A DNA stretch of 64,000 nucleotides from Arabidopsis thaliana. Its lineage: Eukaryota > Streptophyta > Magnoliopsida > Brassicales > Brassicaceae. Shown here in pieces: positions 24,565 to 36,160 of the stretch; position 1 is the first letter of the stretch; each line of letters starts with the position of its first letter. The DNA lies in NCBI RefSeq assembly GCF_000001735.4, contig NC_003071.7:5387151-5451150 (forward strand), in the 5' to 3' direction. The translations under genes and the position numbers were made by a program. The notes beneath the pieces are model-generated. The model worked only from the letters and a program-made list of their open reading frames with translations. It searched no databases and was not told where the DNA came from.

Positions 24565-25916
24565 TTATATACCTAGTGAAGCACACCAAGCATCTAAAGG
24601 GCTTTGTTGTGTTCTTGTAGATGGTACAGTTGGACTAGCAGCACGAGAGACAGCAAGAGAGACAGCAGGAGAAGTAGTAGGAGCAGGAGACACAATTGGT
24701 GCAGGAGAACTATCACGACCACCAGCAGAACCATGAACACCAAGACCAGCATCGCGAGCAAGAGCAACAAGTTCAGGTGGAATGATTGTTACTCCGAGAG
24801 ACTTCATAATCGCATTCATCGCAAGTCGGGTTGTCGCCAACTCGTCCATTACCTTGCCTACACCAGACTTCAACACCAACATGTCTTCCTTGAGTGCTTC
24901 ATTGTTTTCCTTGAGTGCCTCATTGGTTTTTTCCAAACTATAGATGCGCAACTCATTGTCAAGGTTCTGAGACATAGCAACAGCAGGTTTCTCTGATCGA
25001 TTGATATCCCGGTATTGAACACTACCTTATCCGTAGATATACCCATTTTTAGATTGGCCACGCTGTTAAAAAACAAACAAATAAGAATCAACCATCATTC
25101 AAATTCAAACAGAATTAGAGATAAATAAACAAAACAGAACCAATCAAACCAATGAGAAATTCAGATGGACAAGACTAAATGAACCAATTCAAAATCAAAC
25201 AAATGAACATAAACTTACTGAACGAATTTAAAAGCTTACAAATGAGAACAAACCAAACTGAACAAAGACATAAGTCATTTGCCCAATATCACATGTGGCA
25301 ATTAAGACATAATATTTTAGTGAATACCTTGAGATATTCTTTGTTCAGAATATGTCGAGAGGGAACAACACCAGATGAGGCTGTTTGGCTAAGGCCATTC
25401 AGACAATCATCCTCTTCCATAACTTGTTTAGCCGCTTCCTCCACTTCGAGAACAAGAGACTCAGAACGTGGGTCTATGAAAGTACCGGCTTTACGTATGT
25501 GAGTCTTCCTTACAAGGTTGTGAAGGGAGGTGGTTCATCCAAACCAGACTCAACCAAAAACAAAAAGAAAGAGGAATGTTAGTCCAAAACCAAATAAAGT
25601 ATATAACAATAACAAAGCAAAATTAGAAGAAAGTCACTTACCATATCATACTCAATCCGTACAAATGGCACAGGGCCAGCACAATGCTTGTGAATCCCTT
25701 TATTAAGAGGATCAGACATGCGGCTATTAGCAGCTGACTTGCTTTTCTTTTGAGCAGGTGTTGTATCCCAATACTCCATCAGAAAGTCCCAATCGGTTTG
25801 TCCAATGTACTTGGTTTTTTTTTTCTTCGTCTTTTTCTTGCTGATGCGATCACCAATTGATGTCATTGTCTCCTTCCTCCAAAGAGAGTAGATTGTGTCA
25901 TGAAAACGAGTTTCCC
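24565..25916 (-). pseudogene. TNPA/Ptta-type accessory gene of the 24-28 kb CACTA element
   Basis: Plant transposase family Ptta/En/Spm. The minus-strand exon near 25916-25640 carries WDTTPAQKKSKSAANSRMSD and KGIHKHCAGPVPF, parallel to FWQDPKSEKKSNNSRNARYH and KGIYKHRSGQTS in the right-hand CACTA element. A middle exon near 25530-25340 (VLEVEEAA-like, read in mixed frames) and the last exon, 24975-24565, follow. The last exon starts MSQNLDNELRIYSLEK, contains a short coiled-coil (repeated NEALKE) and ends in a Ser/Pro/Ala-rich tail. The middle exon needs frame changes to read through, so it is probably broken, though unseen splice sites are possible. Confidence 0.65.
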
Positions 25917-25978
25917 AGTAGTAGTGTTGCTACAAAAAAAAAGAGATTAGTAATTGTAAGGTAAGTAATAAAAGTAAG

Positions 25979-27939
25979 TTAGCATAGAAAAAAGAACAAC
26001 ATTACCACAAATGTGTGCCACCAAGTTTCTTGCCTATCCTCAGGAACATTTGACCAGTTCTTCCATGGTCCCATGAAATTGCTTTGCCATGTCGCAAGAT
26101 CCATTCTTGATTTAATGTTATCTTTTGTTTTTCCAGGAACATTCAAAATCGTGTTGATGAGATTATCGAAGAAATTCTTCTCAATGTGCATGAAGTCAAG
26201 GTTGTGTCGAAGAAGAAGATTTTCCCAATATGGTAACTCCCAAAATATACTCCTTTTCACCCAATTGTGATGAACCCCGTATCCATCGATAGTTTGGGGA
26301 AGCTTCTCGTGTCCGTTCCCTTCACAATCGACTGTGCTAAACAATCCAAGAATATTGTTTATTCTCTCGTGAAGAATTTCCTCTCCAGTCAACCACGGTG
26401 GAGGATCATCTTTCACTTCCTTTCCTCTGCGAAATGATTGAACATTTTGCCTATACATATGACCTTGAGGTAAAAATATTCTGTGGCAATCAAACCAACT
26501 ATGCTTTCTTCCATTTGGTAACCAAAATGATTTGGTATTATCTAGACAATATGGACACGACAAACGACCATGCGTCATCCAACCAGACAGCATGCCATAC
26601 GCCGGGAAGTCACTTATTGTCCACATCAAAGCAGCTCGCATCGTGAATTTTTCTTTCTTTGATATGTCATACGCTTCTGCCCCGTCAATCCACAGACTCT
26701 GCAACTCCTCGATCAGTGGCTGGAGATAAATATCTAAACTTTTTTTGGGATGCTTTGGCCAGGAACAAGGACTGATAGAAAGAAAAATTCTCTCTTCATG
26801 CACATGCTGGGGGGTAAATTATAAGGAGTTACTATCACAGGCCAAATCGAGTGTGCCACACCATTCATACCAACATGATTAAATCCATCTGTTGATAAGC
26901 CTAGATAAATATTGCGACTTTCAGCAGCAAAATTCGGATATATCTCATTGAAATATTTCTATGCTGCTCCGTCGGACGGGTGGTGCATTTCTCCTTCGGG
27001 AGACATATGTTCAGCATGCCATCGCATAGCCTTTGCGGTAGCCTCTAACTGGTATAGCCGCTTCAATCGATCTTTAATCGGCATGTAAAACATTCTTTGC
27101 TTAGCTCGTTTTTTTCCTTTTCCATTGTGTGGATGGTATCTATCTTTATCACAAAACCGACACCGCAACAACTCTCGATCTTCTCCTTTCCAAAAAAGCA
27201 TGCAATTATCCTCACAAACATCAATTTTATATACCGGTAGGCCAAGCGCTTTTGTCAAATTCTTCGTCTCGTAGTAAGATGCAGGAGCTTTATTTGGTGT
27301 GGGAAGAACGGCTTTGAAAGTCTGTGCTAGCTCATCTACACAAGCTTCCACCATACTGTAATCAGATTTTACTTTCAACATACGGGAAGACAAATATAAA
27401 TGAGAAATGCCTTCTGGACAGCCATCATAAAGAGGTTCCTTGGCGGCTTCAAAAGCTTCGAAAACGCTATCATGATATGGCTCTTCATTTGTTGTTTCCA
27501 TCAAATTCTTTTCTTCTTGTGGAGCCCCCATCTCTTGTTCGATATCAACATACCCATATGGAAAATACTCGTACGTATTTTCAGGAACTTGAAAAGTTTT
27601 ATAATTTGATGACCATGTTGCTTCTTCACCGGTAAAATTACTTGTTCCTGATGATTCTCCAACATCATAAAATGTTTCTCCATGGTTCAACCAAACATAG
27701 TAATTTCCCTTAAACCCCACTCGTAGAAGATGTTTCATAACCATTTTTGCTTCACGCTGCTTTCCGTTTTTACAACGCGCACAAGGAAATAAAATAGTAT
27801 TTGTTTCTTGGTAAGAAGGTTGGTTACAAGAAAATTCGATAAAAACATTTACCCCTCAGCAAACTCATTTGAAACACGATTTGTTAATGGATCAACACGT
27901 TGATCCATCCACCCTCGATATTGAAAATAATAAGACATT
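25979..27939 (-). pseudogene. TNPD-type CACTA transposase (transposase_21), interrupted
   Basis: The minus-strand coding begins near 27939 with MSYYFQYRGWMDQRVDP and shows a zinc-finger-like CARCKNGKQREA. It then has the conserved core: CRFCDKDRYHP near 27160, MRWHAEHMSPEGEMHHPSDG near 26990, TDGFNHVGMNG near 26880, the segment from 26803 with WTISDFPAYGMLSGW and CPYCLDNT, and LDFMHIEKNFFDNL. Breaks: a one-base loss in a G run near 27853, a TAG for Trp after DGAA (about 26959), and a frameshift near 26810. The C-terminal catalytic part appears short. It would not supply transposase. Confidence 0.8.
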
Positions 27940-29149
27940 TCAACAGAAAACACAAAAAAGGTAATCGAAATTTCAAATGGTTTTTATTTTTTCTCTTCTT
28001 TGCTCTGATAAATGATGGAAAAACGCAATTGTATTTATAAGCAAGAAAGCCACAAATTTGCCACGATCTATTTCGTGGCTATATTTTAGAATCTTTTCCG
28101 ACACCATCCACAATGGCCAATTTGGACAACTTGATGAAAATGACTACATGATTTGATGTTTCTTTTGGTGTAATTGCGACGACTCAACCACTTTTCGAAT
28201 TCGTGGCTATTTTATTGCGACGAAATAACCACGCTATTGTATAATTCGGTGGTGTTATATGATGTGATGTTTTATTAGGTGGATTTGCGACGAAAAAACC
28301 GCATTGCTTGTTCGTAGCTATTGTATAGCGACGAATTACCCACACATTGTCTCGTCACCATTCGGCTACGAATATATTCGTCGCTATTGTGTGGCTATAT
28401 TTACCACGAATTAGTATATGACAAATTCGTAGCTTTATAGTCACGATTTAGCCAGGAACTAGCCACGTAAAAAATTAAAATATATTTCGTGGCTATTGCG
28501 TTGCTACGTCGTGGTTAGTCTAATATTTGCCACGAATCAACGTGGCAAAATCGTAGCTATACGAATTTTTTTTACTAGTATAACCGTGGTGGTGACATAT
28601 TCGGTAGAGGCAGGGGTTGAGGAAGGATCACCTACCAAACTCAAGGAGGAGTAACCGGAGATCACAACCATAAGCATAGGTATTCCCGAGAATGAAACGA
28701 CAAGCGGTTCAAGCAGGGATCCAAGTATGTTTCATATGAGATGGGAGAGCCAGAAGAACTTGCTGAAGGATTAGCTGAAGGACATGTTGAAGGATGTGCT
28801 GATGGACATTCTGAAGGACGTGCAGATGGACTTGCTACTGAAGCTACAAGGACATGGCATGCTTGGTTAGGTCATGTAAGTTTTGGTGTTATGATTAAGA
28901 TGCTGGAAAAGAACCTGAAGAAGATGATGTCATGGCGGATATCACTCAAGACAACCACAAGAAGGAGTTTGGTGAAGTATAATTCAAAGACTACCATAGT
29001 TTAGAAGGTCAGGTCAACAAGTTAGTCAGCCCAGGTACCTTGAAGACTATGAACGTTCCAGCAAGCTTATGTTGAAAGTTAGAGACGTCAACTTGCATAG
29101 AGGAGGACATTCTTCAATGGAGGAAAGCAGCCAAGAAGAAGAAGAAGAA

Positions 29150-29561
29150 GGAGGTGTTTGGTCCTAGTATGTATATGATCTCTATGAAGAAGAAGAAGAT
29201 AACACAAGAGAGCTAAAGCATCCAAGAGGATCAAAGAGAGAGAGCTCAAGATGTGAGTCAAGAGAGATCTCATGAGAGTCGAGAGAGACCTCATGAGATA
29301 AACATGAGAGTCGAGAGAGACTTCATGAGATATAGACTTAGGGGTAGCTAAGTTCTATATAGAGAGACTATGGAGAGTTGTTCCATAAGTCTCAAGAAAG
29401 ACATTGAGAGGCTTTAGAGAGTTGTTCTAAAGACTTAGAGAGATTTAGTTTTGAGTAGTTTCTAAATCTATAAAGAAAAGTTGTTCTTTAATTTGTTCTC
29501 TTCTTGAATCATGTCTCGAATCTTTCAGAGACTAAGTCATTACAAGTCGGCTTTGATTTGA
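29150..29561 (+). repeat. Right LTR of the copia remnant
   Basis: Matches 23354-23764 at about 95 per cent and is followed directly by the target duplication ATGCG and the interrupted F-box sequence. Confidence 0.8.
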
Positions 29562-29722
29562 ATGCGTTGTTGCTTTACACAAGTTCTTCTTGACGAATCT
29601 TGTATCTCTAAATAAAGTATACCATCGTTTGCAAGTAGTTTGCAATTCTTTTGGAGATGTGGCTGGAATTCCCTAGAGAGTATCTCCAATTCTAAATCAT
29701 GTGGAAGATCAGCAAAAGTCAT
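29562..29722 (-). pseudogene. F-box gene 1, upstream half
   Basis: Minus strand, starting with [17 protein letters not shown], the first helices of an F-box. A frame change follows, and then words matching the [16 protein letters not shown] part of F-box gene 2. The sequence stops exactly at the copia target duplication and resumes at 23190. Confidence 0.8.
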
Positions 29723-29819
29723 TATTTGTTTTTCTCTTTTGATTTTCTCGTCTGACCTCTCTATGAAGAATATTGCGACAGGACTGCAAATACAATTAAG
29801 GGTTTCAAGCATAAAGTGA

Positions 29820-30605
29820 TTGTATAATAACAAATCATTTGTTATTAAATCATGAATTTTAAAAAAATCTTATAAAATTCAGTGTTATTGATTGAACTAT
29901 TGAGTATTTGTACTTTAAAATCTACTTTTATTGGAAACATTACATTATATTTGTAAATGAGAAATTATTTTTATTATGATGACTTGATGTGTTAGAGATA
30001 GATTTGTTATGATCAATATATTATATAGGAGAAGAGAACTTATGTATATTTATTTTGTTTTTCTATTAGACAAAATGAGACAACTTTGTCTTCTCATGAT
30101 TTAGTTAGTTTTAGATTATAGTTAAAAATAAGCAAATAAGAAACTAAAAGTTTGTGAAAAAAAAGAAAAAAGAAAAAGAAACTAAATGTAAGGGAGTTTT
30201 TAAAATTATGTTATTGGGAAAAAAAAATTAAGTATTTTGTTTTTCTATTAGACAAAATGAGACAACTTTGTCTTCTCATGATTTCGTTAGTTTTAGATTA
30301 CAGTTAAAAATAAGCAAATAAGAAACTAAAAGTTTGTAAACACAAAAAAAAGGAAAAGAAACTAAATGTAAGGGAGTTTTTAAAATTATGTTATTGGGAA
30401 AAAAAATAAGTATTTTGTTTTTCTATTAAACAAAATGAGACAACTTTGTCTTCTCATGATTTAGTTAGTTTTTAGATTACAGTTAAAAATAAGCAAATAA
30501 GAAACTAAAAGTTTCTGAACAAAAAAAAAAAGAAAAGGAAAAGAAACTAATAAATGTAAGGGAGTTTTTAAAATTATGTTATTGGGAAAAAAAATTTAAG
30601 TATAT
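29820..30605 (+). repeat. Tandem repeat upstream of F-box gene 1, three units of about 180 bp
   Basis: Units start near 30061, 30243 and 30421. Each carries CTATTAGACAAAATGAGAC, AAATAAGCAAATAAGAAAC and GGGAGTTTTTAAAATTATG words, with over 90 per cent identity by eye. A single diverged unit lies at 21236-21410. No coding content. Confidence 0.85.
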
Positions 30606-30924
30606 TGGATCTAAATCAAATGCAAATCTTAACAACTTCACTACGGGGTTGTATTGGACTATGTATTTTGGAAGAGTTTACTATTTTTTTGAAATCACTT
30701 GTTATTGAATTAGTGATTTTAAAATACATTCACAAATCTGATGTTATTGAACATGGAATTCACTTAAAAAGATTCAAAGTCATCTACAATCACTCGTTAT
30801 TCAATCTATGATTTATAAAACTCTTACAAAATCTGGTGTTATTCAAAAGTTTAGTATTATTTTTAATGTAAAAATGTAAAATCAAAATCATTTAAAATAC
30901 TGAAATTTACCTAGTTTGGCTTCA

Positions 30925-31959
30925 TTGAATTTGAACCAAACTTAAAACATAATTGACGAGAAATCGACAATAACCTTTGGGATTGTGTGCAATCTTTTGA
31001 TGAACTTGTATACCCTCTTTAGCAAAATAAATTCTAACCTTCCTTTCAATGGGACCAATCTCTGAAACTCACGTAACTTAACGTCTCACTTGTTAACGTA
31101 ACTTTACCAAAATCCACTACCAAGAATTTGCTCCAAGACAAGTCTTTGTCATAATCGAGCTTACTTTCGGTCAACCATATATTCATCTTTGATGAATTGT
31201 ATCAAACCTATGTTTCATCAAGGCAAATTTCTCTTCTCTAACAACTGATGAACCACCTTTTAATCATCATATGATTATTCTCAATAGGAAGCGATAGACG
31301 TCGGAATCTCTTTGTTGTGAAATCAAACTTGAGTATGAATTTGCCTTCTTTATCTGAAGAAGACCAATAAGTATTTCCTTTCAAAGTCACACCATCAAAA
31401 TGCAGGAAACAATTAGGAGAGACGCCATCAAGAATTCTCCATGAATCAGAGTTGAACTCATAGATTTCAAACTTACCAAGAGAATAAGCTGGGGAGCTAA
31501 GAAGAATTTCAAAATTCAAGATTTTGTAGCTCTCGCAAGATTTGTTGTTTTCGTATCCTAGAACATAACCGTTAAAGGACATTCGATTATCGGTTTGGAT
31601 CCACCCTGGTCAACCAATAATAAACCATCGCAGTGAGAGATAATACAAAGTATCTTATTATGTTCTGGATCATTAACGTTAAGTTTAACTTGGACCCCAA
31701 TGGATGGATCAAAGCTGTTTTTGATTCCATAGAGATTAATGCTATGCATCAGACTATTCATCTTTGTAACTGAATAACCTCCAAGATCATCAACGATCAC
31801 ATGCGTTGCTGCTTTACCCAAGTTCTTCTTGACGAATCTTGGATCTCTAAATAAAGAGTACCATCGTTTGCAAGTAGTTTGCAATTCTTTTAGACATGTG
31901 GCTCGAACCCTAGAGAGTATTTCCGATTCTAAATCAAGTGGAAGATCATCAAACATCAT
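30925..31959 (-). pseudogene. F-box gene 2 (F-box plus FBA domain), broken
   Basis: Starts [20 protein letters not shown] at 31959: a complete N-terminal F-box followed by TTCKRWYSLFRDPRF. The frame breaks near 31600, where the segment corresponding to [17 protein letters not shown] in F-box gene 3 is missing. It resumes in another frame with WIQTDNRMSFNGYVLGYENN and the FBA domain (FEIYEFNSDSWRILD, GNTYWSSSDKEGKFILKFDF), then stops near 31238. Similarity to the end of F-box gene 3 (SWSKFLVVDFGK) continues in other frames to about 30925. It would normally be an SCF ubiquitin ligase substrate receptor; a working protein is unlikely. Confidence 0.8.
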
Positions 31960-31964
31960 TGTTT

Positions 31965-32200
31965 GTTTATCTTATGATGATTTCTCGTCTGACCTTCCTA
32001 GGAAGAAAGCGACAATACTGCAAACATAAATTAGGGTTTAGAAGTTGGTATAAATAGAGACGAGAGTGTATAATAGTCAATTAGTATAAGACTGCACGCA
32101 TAGTTGCAAGCAAACTTGTTGATCAATACTGAAAAATTGTGTTTTCCTTTACTCCACCATATTATTTGGATATGCCTTGGATTTGAGTTTCACGTTGCTT
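31965..32200. other. Spacer between F-box genes 2 and 3
   Basis: No gene seen. It contains the region just upstream of F-box gene 2 and the 3' flank of F-box gene 3. Confidence 0.6.
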
Positions 32201-32203
32201 GCG

Positions 32204-33684
32204 TTAAGGCTTCTTGCCAAGTTTGCGTCTAGTCCGTGCCTGTAAAACATCACACACACAGAGAGATCCAGTTAAAGAGAATTCTAACCCGAGACCATAT
32301 ACAACAACGATATATACATATCAAAAAGCTCTTTGATTTGCTTGACAAGAACACTATCCTTATGTGCTATGAATCATGAAGTCTCATATGTTTTAATCTT
32401 CGGGAACTGCTCTGTTTTTCTCAATCAGCATCCAATCTAAACAGAACTTATTTGAGTAAGGTCATAAGATCACCACCAATCAATTTCAAAAGCAAAGAAG
32501 AGGAACAAAGTTTGACTAACTCGTTCAAAGAAACATGACCACAAGGAAAAGCAAAAAGAAACTAAGGTGATCCATTAGACTTACCTCCTTTGCTCTCAAT
32601 TTCTTTTTAACTTTGGGAGTGTCTTTCTGAATGTGAACCAAATTTGGAGCATAACTGACGAAACATGGCCAATTAAGAACTGATCCCTTTGTAACCTCTT
32701 TAAAGACTTGTTTACAAAGATCCACTCCAACAATATAGATTTTGGTCCTCTCTTCATCTTCCATGTCTGTATCACAACACAGTGCCACTTTATTCTCCTC
32801 GTCCAACAAGAAAGTTATCACGCTGTTCAAATTTGGTAACGTAAATTTATCAAAATCCACTACTAAGAACTGGCTCCATGACAAGTATTTGGCTTCATCA
32901 AACTTATTAGTCACCCATATCTTCATCTCTGAAGAATTTATATGAATATTCTGATTCATCAAGGAGAGTTTTTCTTCCTTAACTACCGATAGAACCGCGA
33001 TATCTTCATAATCATAACTCTGATACGGAAGAGGAAAACGCCCAAACCTCTCTGTTGTGAAATCAAAATCCATCAAGAAAAAACCAGTTTCTTTCTCTCC
33101 ACCAATCCAGTAAGTATTACCATTGAAAGACACACCAGCAGAGAATATTCCCCAAGTGATAGCATCATCAATAACCCTTCCACAATCAGATCCAAAATCA
33201 AAGATTTCAAACTCAGCTACACGAAGATTTTCTGTTAACGTATCCAAGAGCATAGCCATCATTATACCGGTAACAAGTTCCACCTTCTTTGACCCGTACA
33301 TGGGTTCCAAACAACAAGTCTATTGTTCCCATATGTGGTGCATAACACCAAACCCTCGCACTGATAGATTTTAGATACTACGACGTCTTTCGAATCGCTT
33401 AGCCGGATGAGTTTACCTGAAAACTCCATGGATGGATCAACGCCCTCGTGAATTCCATGGCGATTGACGCTAATTGAGTGTAACCTTTGATTCATCACTA
33501 ACATCACCTCTCTCGCTGATTTACCCAAGTTCTTCTTCGCGAATTTCGGATCTCTGAATAAAACGTACCATCTTTTACAAGTAGTTTTCAATTTCGTTAG
33601 AGACTTTGCCGGAATCCTAGAGAGTATCTCCGATTCCAAATCGTCTGGAAGATTGGGAATCTTCGTCATCGTCGTTTTCGTCAT
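32204..33684 (-). pseudogene. F-box gene 3 (F-box plus FBA domain), frame-disrupted
   Basis: Start at 33684: [26 protein letters not shown], an F-box, then [13 protein letters not shown] and [12 protein letters not shown] in one frame. [15 protein letters not shown] follows in a second frame (from 33266). The FBA remainder (FEIFDFGSD, GNTYWIGGEKETGFFLMDFDF, SWSQFLVVDFDK, SYAPNLVHIQKDTPKVKKK) is in a third frame to 32585. A good donor (GTAAGT at 32584) and an acceptor ending at 32240 add a last exon ending ARTRRKLGKKP at 32204. So the gene layout is normal except for two closely spaced frame changes and a small loss near 33230-33290. It is the best preserved of the three F-box relatives, but is probably a pseudogene unless the sequence there is wrong. 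Confidence 0.75.
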
Positions 33685-33699
33685 TTCTAATCTTAGCTC

Positions 33700-34020
33700 T
33701 CGAGGAGAAAATTAAGTACAAAGACTGTTAACAAAACTTATGAAGATATATATTGGGCTTTTATTATTATAAGCCCATTATCGTTTTTCTTGGTTTGTAA
33801 GTTACAAAGACACGACATCGTTTCATTAATGGCTTCTAATTTCTACATATTAATTTGTAATAGTAACTATTCTGAAGATTTATGTTCATGTTACTTATAT
33901 TCCTATACTTTATAGTCTTGTGTATTCCAAAATAAATAAATTATTGACTAGTAATATCAAAACCAATAGTAATGGAATTTACTAATCGAGATCCATCAAC
34001 TAACATTTAATTTTGATTCC
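33700..34020. other. Upstream flank of F-box gene 3
   Basis: Contains the likely promoter. A TATATATTGGGCTTTTATT-like stretch at about 33743 includes TATA- and GGGCTT-type words. No other gene. Confidence 0.4.
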
Positions 34021-34025
34021 CAAAA

Positions 34026-34060
34026 CTAGGGAAAAATCCGGACTACGCACGATATATTTT
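34026..34060 (-). other. Second Helitron-type 3' end
   Basis: On the minus strand a decayed hairpin region (TCGTGCGTAGTCCGGA) and TTTTTCC precede CTAG (34029-34026), very like the end at 20888. Its partner 5' end was not found with certainty between here and 36 kb. Confidence 0.45.
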
Positions 34061-36160
34061 ATTAAGGAAGACTTCAAATTAATTTAGTTGATGTTGCTAC
34101 ATGATTTAGAGTCAAACGTGAATTCTATATTATCCGATGTTGCTTCTCCTTAGAACTTTTTAAGTTAGCTGATGCGATGGTGTATCTTGAGGCCAACTCT
34201 TACATTGGTTTTCAAAGAATAGGATGGTCTTTTGTTTGCCAATTTTTTTTATTGTCATTTTATGAGTTATATATCTATTTAAAATGTGTTTTGAAATGGA
34301 TTTTAAATGTATAAGAATTTCGTCGATAAAAATAAAAAAAATGATTTTCTTGTTTAGCGGTTGTTCGAAACCATTTAGTAATATTGTTATTTGATTTGTG
34401 GGTTTTTGTTTTGATTTGTTTATTTTCGTTTTTTTTTTGTAGTTAGTTGGTAATTTCTGTAACGAATTTTTTGATATTTCGTTGTGAGCAATTTTTGAGT
34501 TAGATTAGGTTTATTTTTGTTAGCTATGAATTTTGAATAGCAGTTTCATCATTGTGATAAGTAAATTGAAAAATGTATGTGTTGCAACTAAAGTAGTGAA
34601 AGAGTAGTCAAAAGTCGACATAATGAAAATCTTTATTTTAGGCTTATTTTGTGTATGCCACATAGCCTACAAGCAGAAATCTAAAATACTCTACTCTTGA
34701 ACTACAATCCTTTCCTTTTCAACCCTTGTTGTATCTTGAGTATTGGAGGTGGTGGTTTTGCCTTTGTTGATTGAAATTGTTGAACTACAACATTTCTTTT
34801 ATGAAATATTTGAAGAGATATTTGATAGCATTTGAAGTATTACACCATTCCACATTTTTGAGTTTGTAAATGGAGCTGCACTTAAGACCCTCTTGGTATA
34901 GCCGATTTGCAAACATGAATCCTTGTACTGTGTTTGACTGTATGATGGTTTGTATATTGAGCATATAATAGACATACGTGAGAGTCAATCAAGACCCATA
35001 AATATGTTGCCTTTTTGAAATTCCGGGTTTCCCAATAATTGATTTAGTCGGACTAAGACTTGCTCTCACAGAAATATCCATCAATTTCAATGAAATTCTT
35101 AAAGGTGGATGACTGGAGAGACTGTTGAGCTTTATCTGGTGTCATGTTTTGATTGTATTAAGTGGTCGTTTTTTTGTTTCTCTATGTGGTGAGGGAGATT
35201 TGGTTTTATAGCGAAACCCAAAGCGATGTGAATGAAGGCAGTGGCCATTGAAGTAGACATATGGGGAGTAAAGATGAGGAAGTGGAGGGGAATAAAGATG
35301 AGGAAATGGAGATTTGATAACATCGGCAGTTTCGGTTTTTTTTTAGGTATCTAAATCGATACAACTTTAGAGGTTATAAACGACGGCGAGAGTTGATGAT
35401 GAAAAGTTTGTGTTTTATAAGTGTAGGCATGTTTATGGTTTTTTTTGTAGGCATTTTTCCCAAAAAAGTAGTTGCTGACTATATATTTGTTAATTAACTT
35501 AATTGTTAAAATAATTAGATGTTTTTTTGGGAAATTGTGACTGCTAAATTTATGATTTATGTTTTACTTTTACCATACCTCCAAATTGAATTTTATTTTT
35601 ATGAACTTGATTTTGTCAACTGGAGCGATAGAACTTCAGAGGATAGAAACGACAGCGAGAGTTGGTGATGAAGAAGGGTTTGTACCAAAAGAATCTCCAT
35701 CAATATTATTTTGGGCCAACGTTTTTCAAGATATGTGGATTTGATGTTCTTTTCGGCTAAGGGTTTTTATTAGTAATTGGTTCATTAGAGCTGCTGAGGT
35801 GTATTTTTGTTGACTATATAGTTTCTGAATCAAACATGACATGACAAAAAAAAACGAATATGAATGATGAAATATTATTTCAATTGCTTCTTTATATTTT
35901 TATCTTGTTTCATTAAATTTTGCATCATTTCTCATATATTTTTGTTTTTTTAAAGAGATGTTTAGGTTCTTACAAGGGTTCAAACAATATGGAGTGATAG
36001 GGTATATTGAATGTATGGTTTTTTTAATTTGTGGACTATTTTTTTTCTTTGCCAGAAAATAATAATTTAAATTTTTAATTATGAAATCTGAAGCTGACAT
36101 GGCGTATGGAAAGAGTGTTTTAATTTTTGCCAAAAATATTAATTTAATTTTTAATTAATG
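34061..36160. other. Helitron-type interior, no gene
   Basis: AT-rich. 35345-35420 and 35605-35685 are diverged copies of one segment (GATAGAACTTCAGAGG type). 35805-36160 matches 47560-47720 and 48540-48690 of the short Helitron, which ties this stretch to that family. Small frames show no known domain. Confidence 0.5.

Larger units (their letters stand above)
23942..28579 (-). mobile_element. CACTA (En/Spm-like) DNA transposon with TNPD and TNPA/Ptta genes, 4.6 kb
   Basis: The ends are ACTAGTAAAAAA and its inverted copy TTTTTTTTACTAGT, close to the CACTAGTAAAAAA consensus of plant CACTA elements. Both subterminal regions (23970-24260 and 28030-28570) are packed with TCGTGGCTA-type motifs in both orientations, as expected for accessory-protein binding. 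Transcribed on the minus strand: the transposase gene (27939-25979) first, then the Ptta/TNPA-like gene (25916-24565). It lies inside the copia remnant. A clean 3-bp duplication was not resolved (CTA/ATA). The transposase frame is broken, so it is not autonomous. Confidence 0.85.
23191..29561 (+). mobile_element. Copia LTR remnant inserted in F-box gene 1 and itself split by a CACTA element
   Basis: Long direct repeats lie at 23191-23764 and about 29150-29561, with the 5-bp target duplication ATGCG outside (23186-23190 and 29562-29566). The primer-binding motif TGGTATCAGAGC follows the left repeat. The short interior shows a glycine-rich gag tail and a WHAWLGHVSFG-type GAG-pre-integrase scrap. 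Most of the usual copia interior is absent, so it is a broken fossil. The right repeat matches only the later part of the left one. Repeat divergence of about 5 per cent suggests it is somewhat older than the copia element at 7.6-12.5 kb. The CACTA element occupies 23942-28579. Confidence 0.85.

Noticed and set aside
26013-27635. Plus-strand frames over the TNPD region
   Set aside because: Shadows of the minus-strand transposase coding.
23942-28579. Mutator-like element instead of CACTA
   Set aside because: The coding matches TNPD and Ptta families and the ends are CACTAGTAAAAAA-like; no 9-bp duplication was seen.
30051-30606. CRISPR-like or centromeric satellite array
   Set aside because: Only three long head-to-tail units without spacers, and no resemblance to the known Arabidopsis 180-bp centromere sequence as I remember it.
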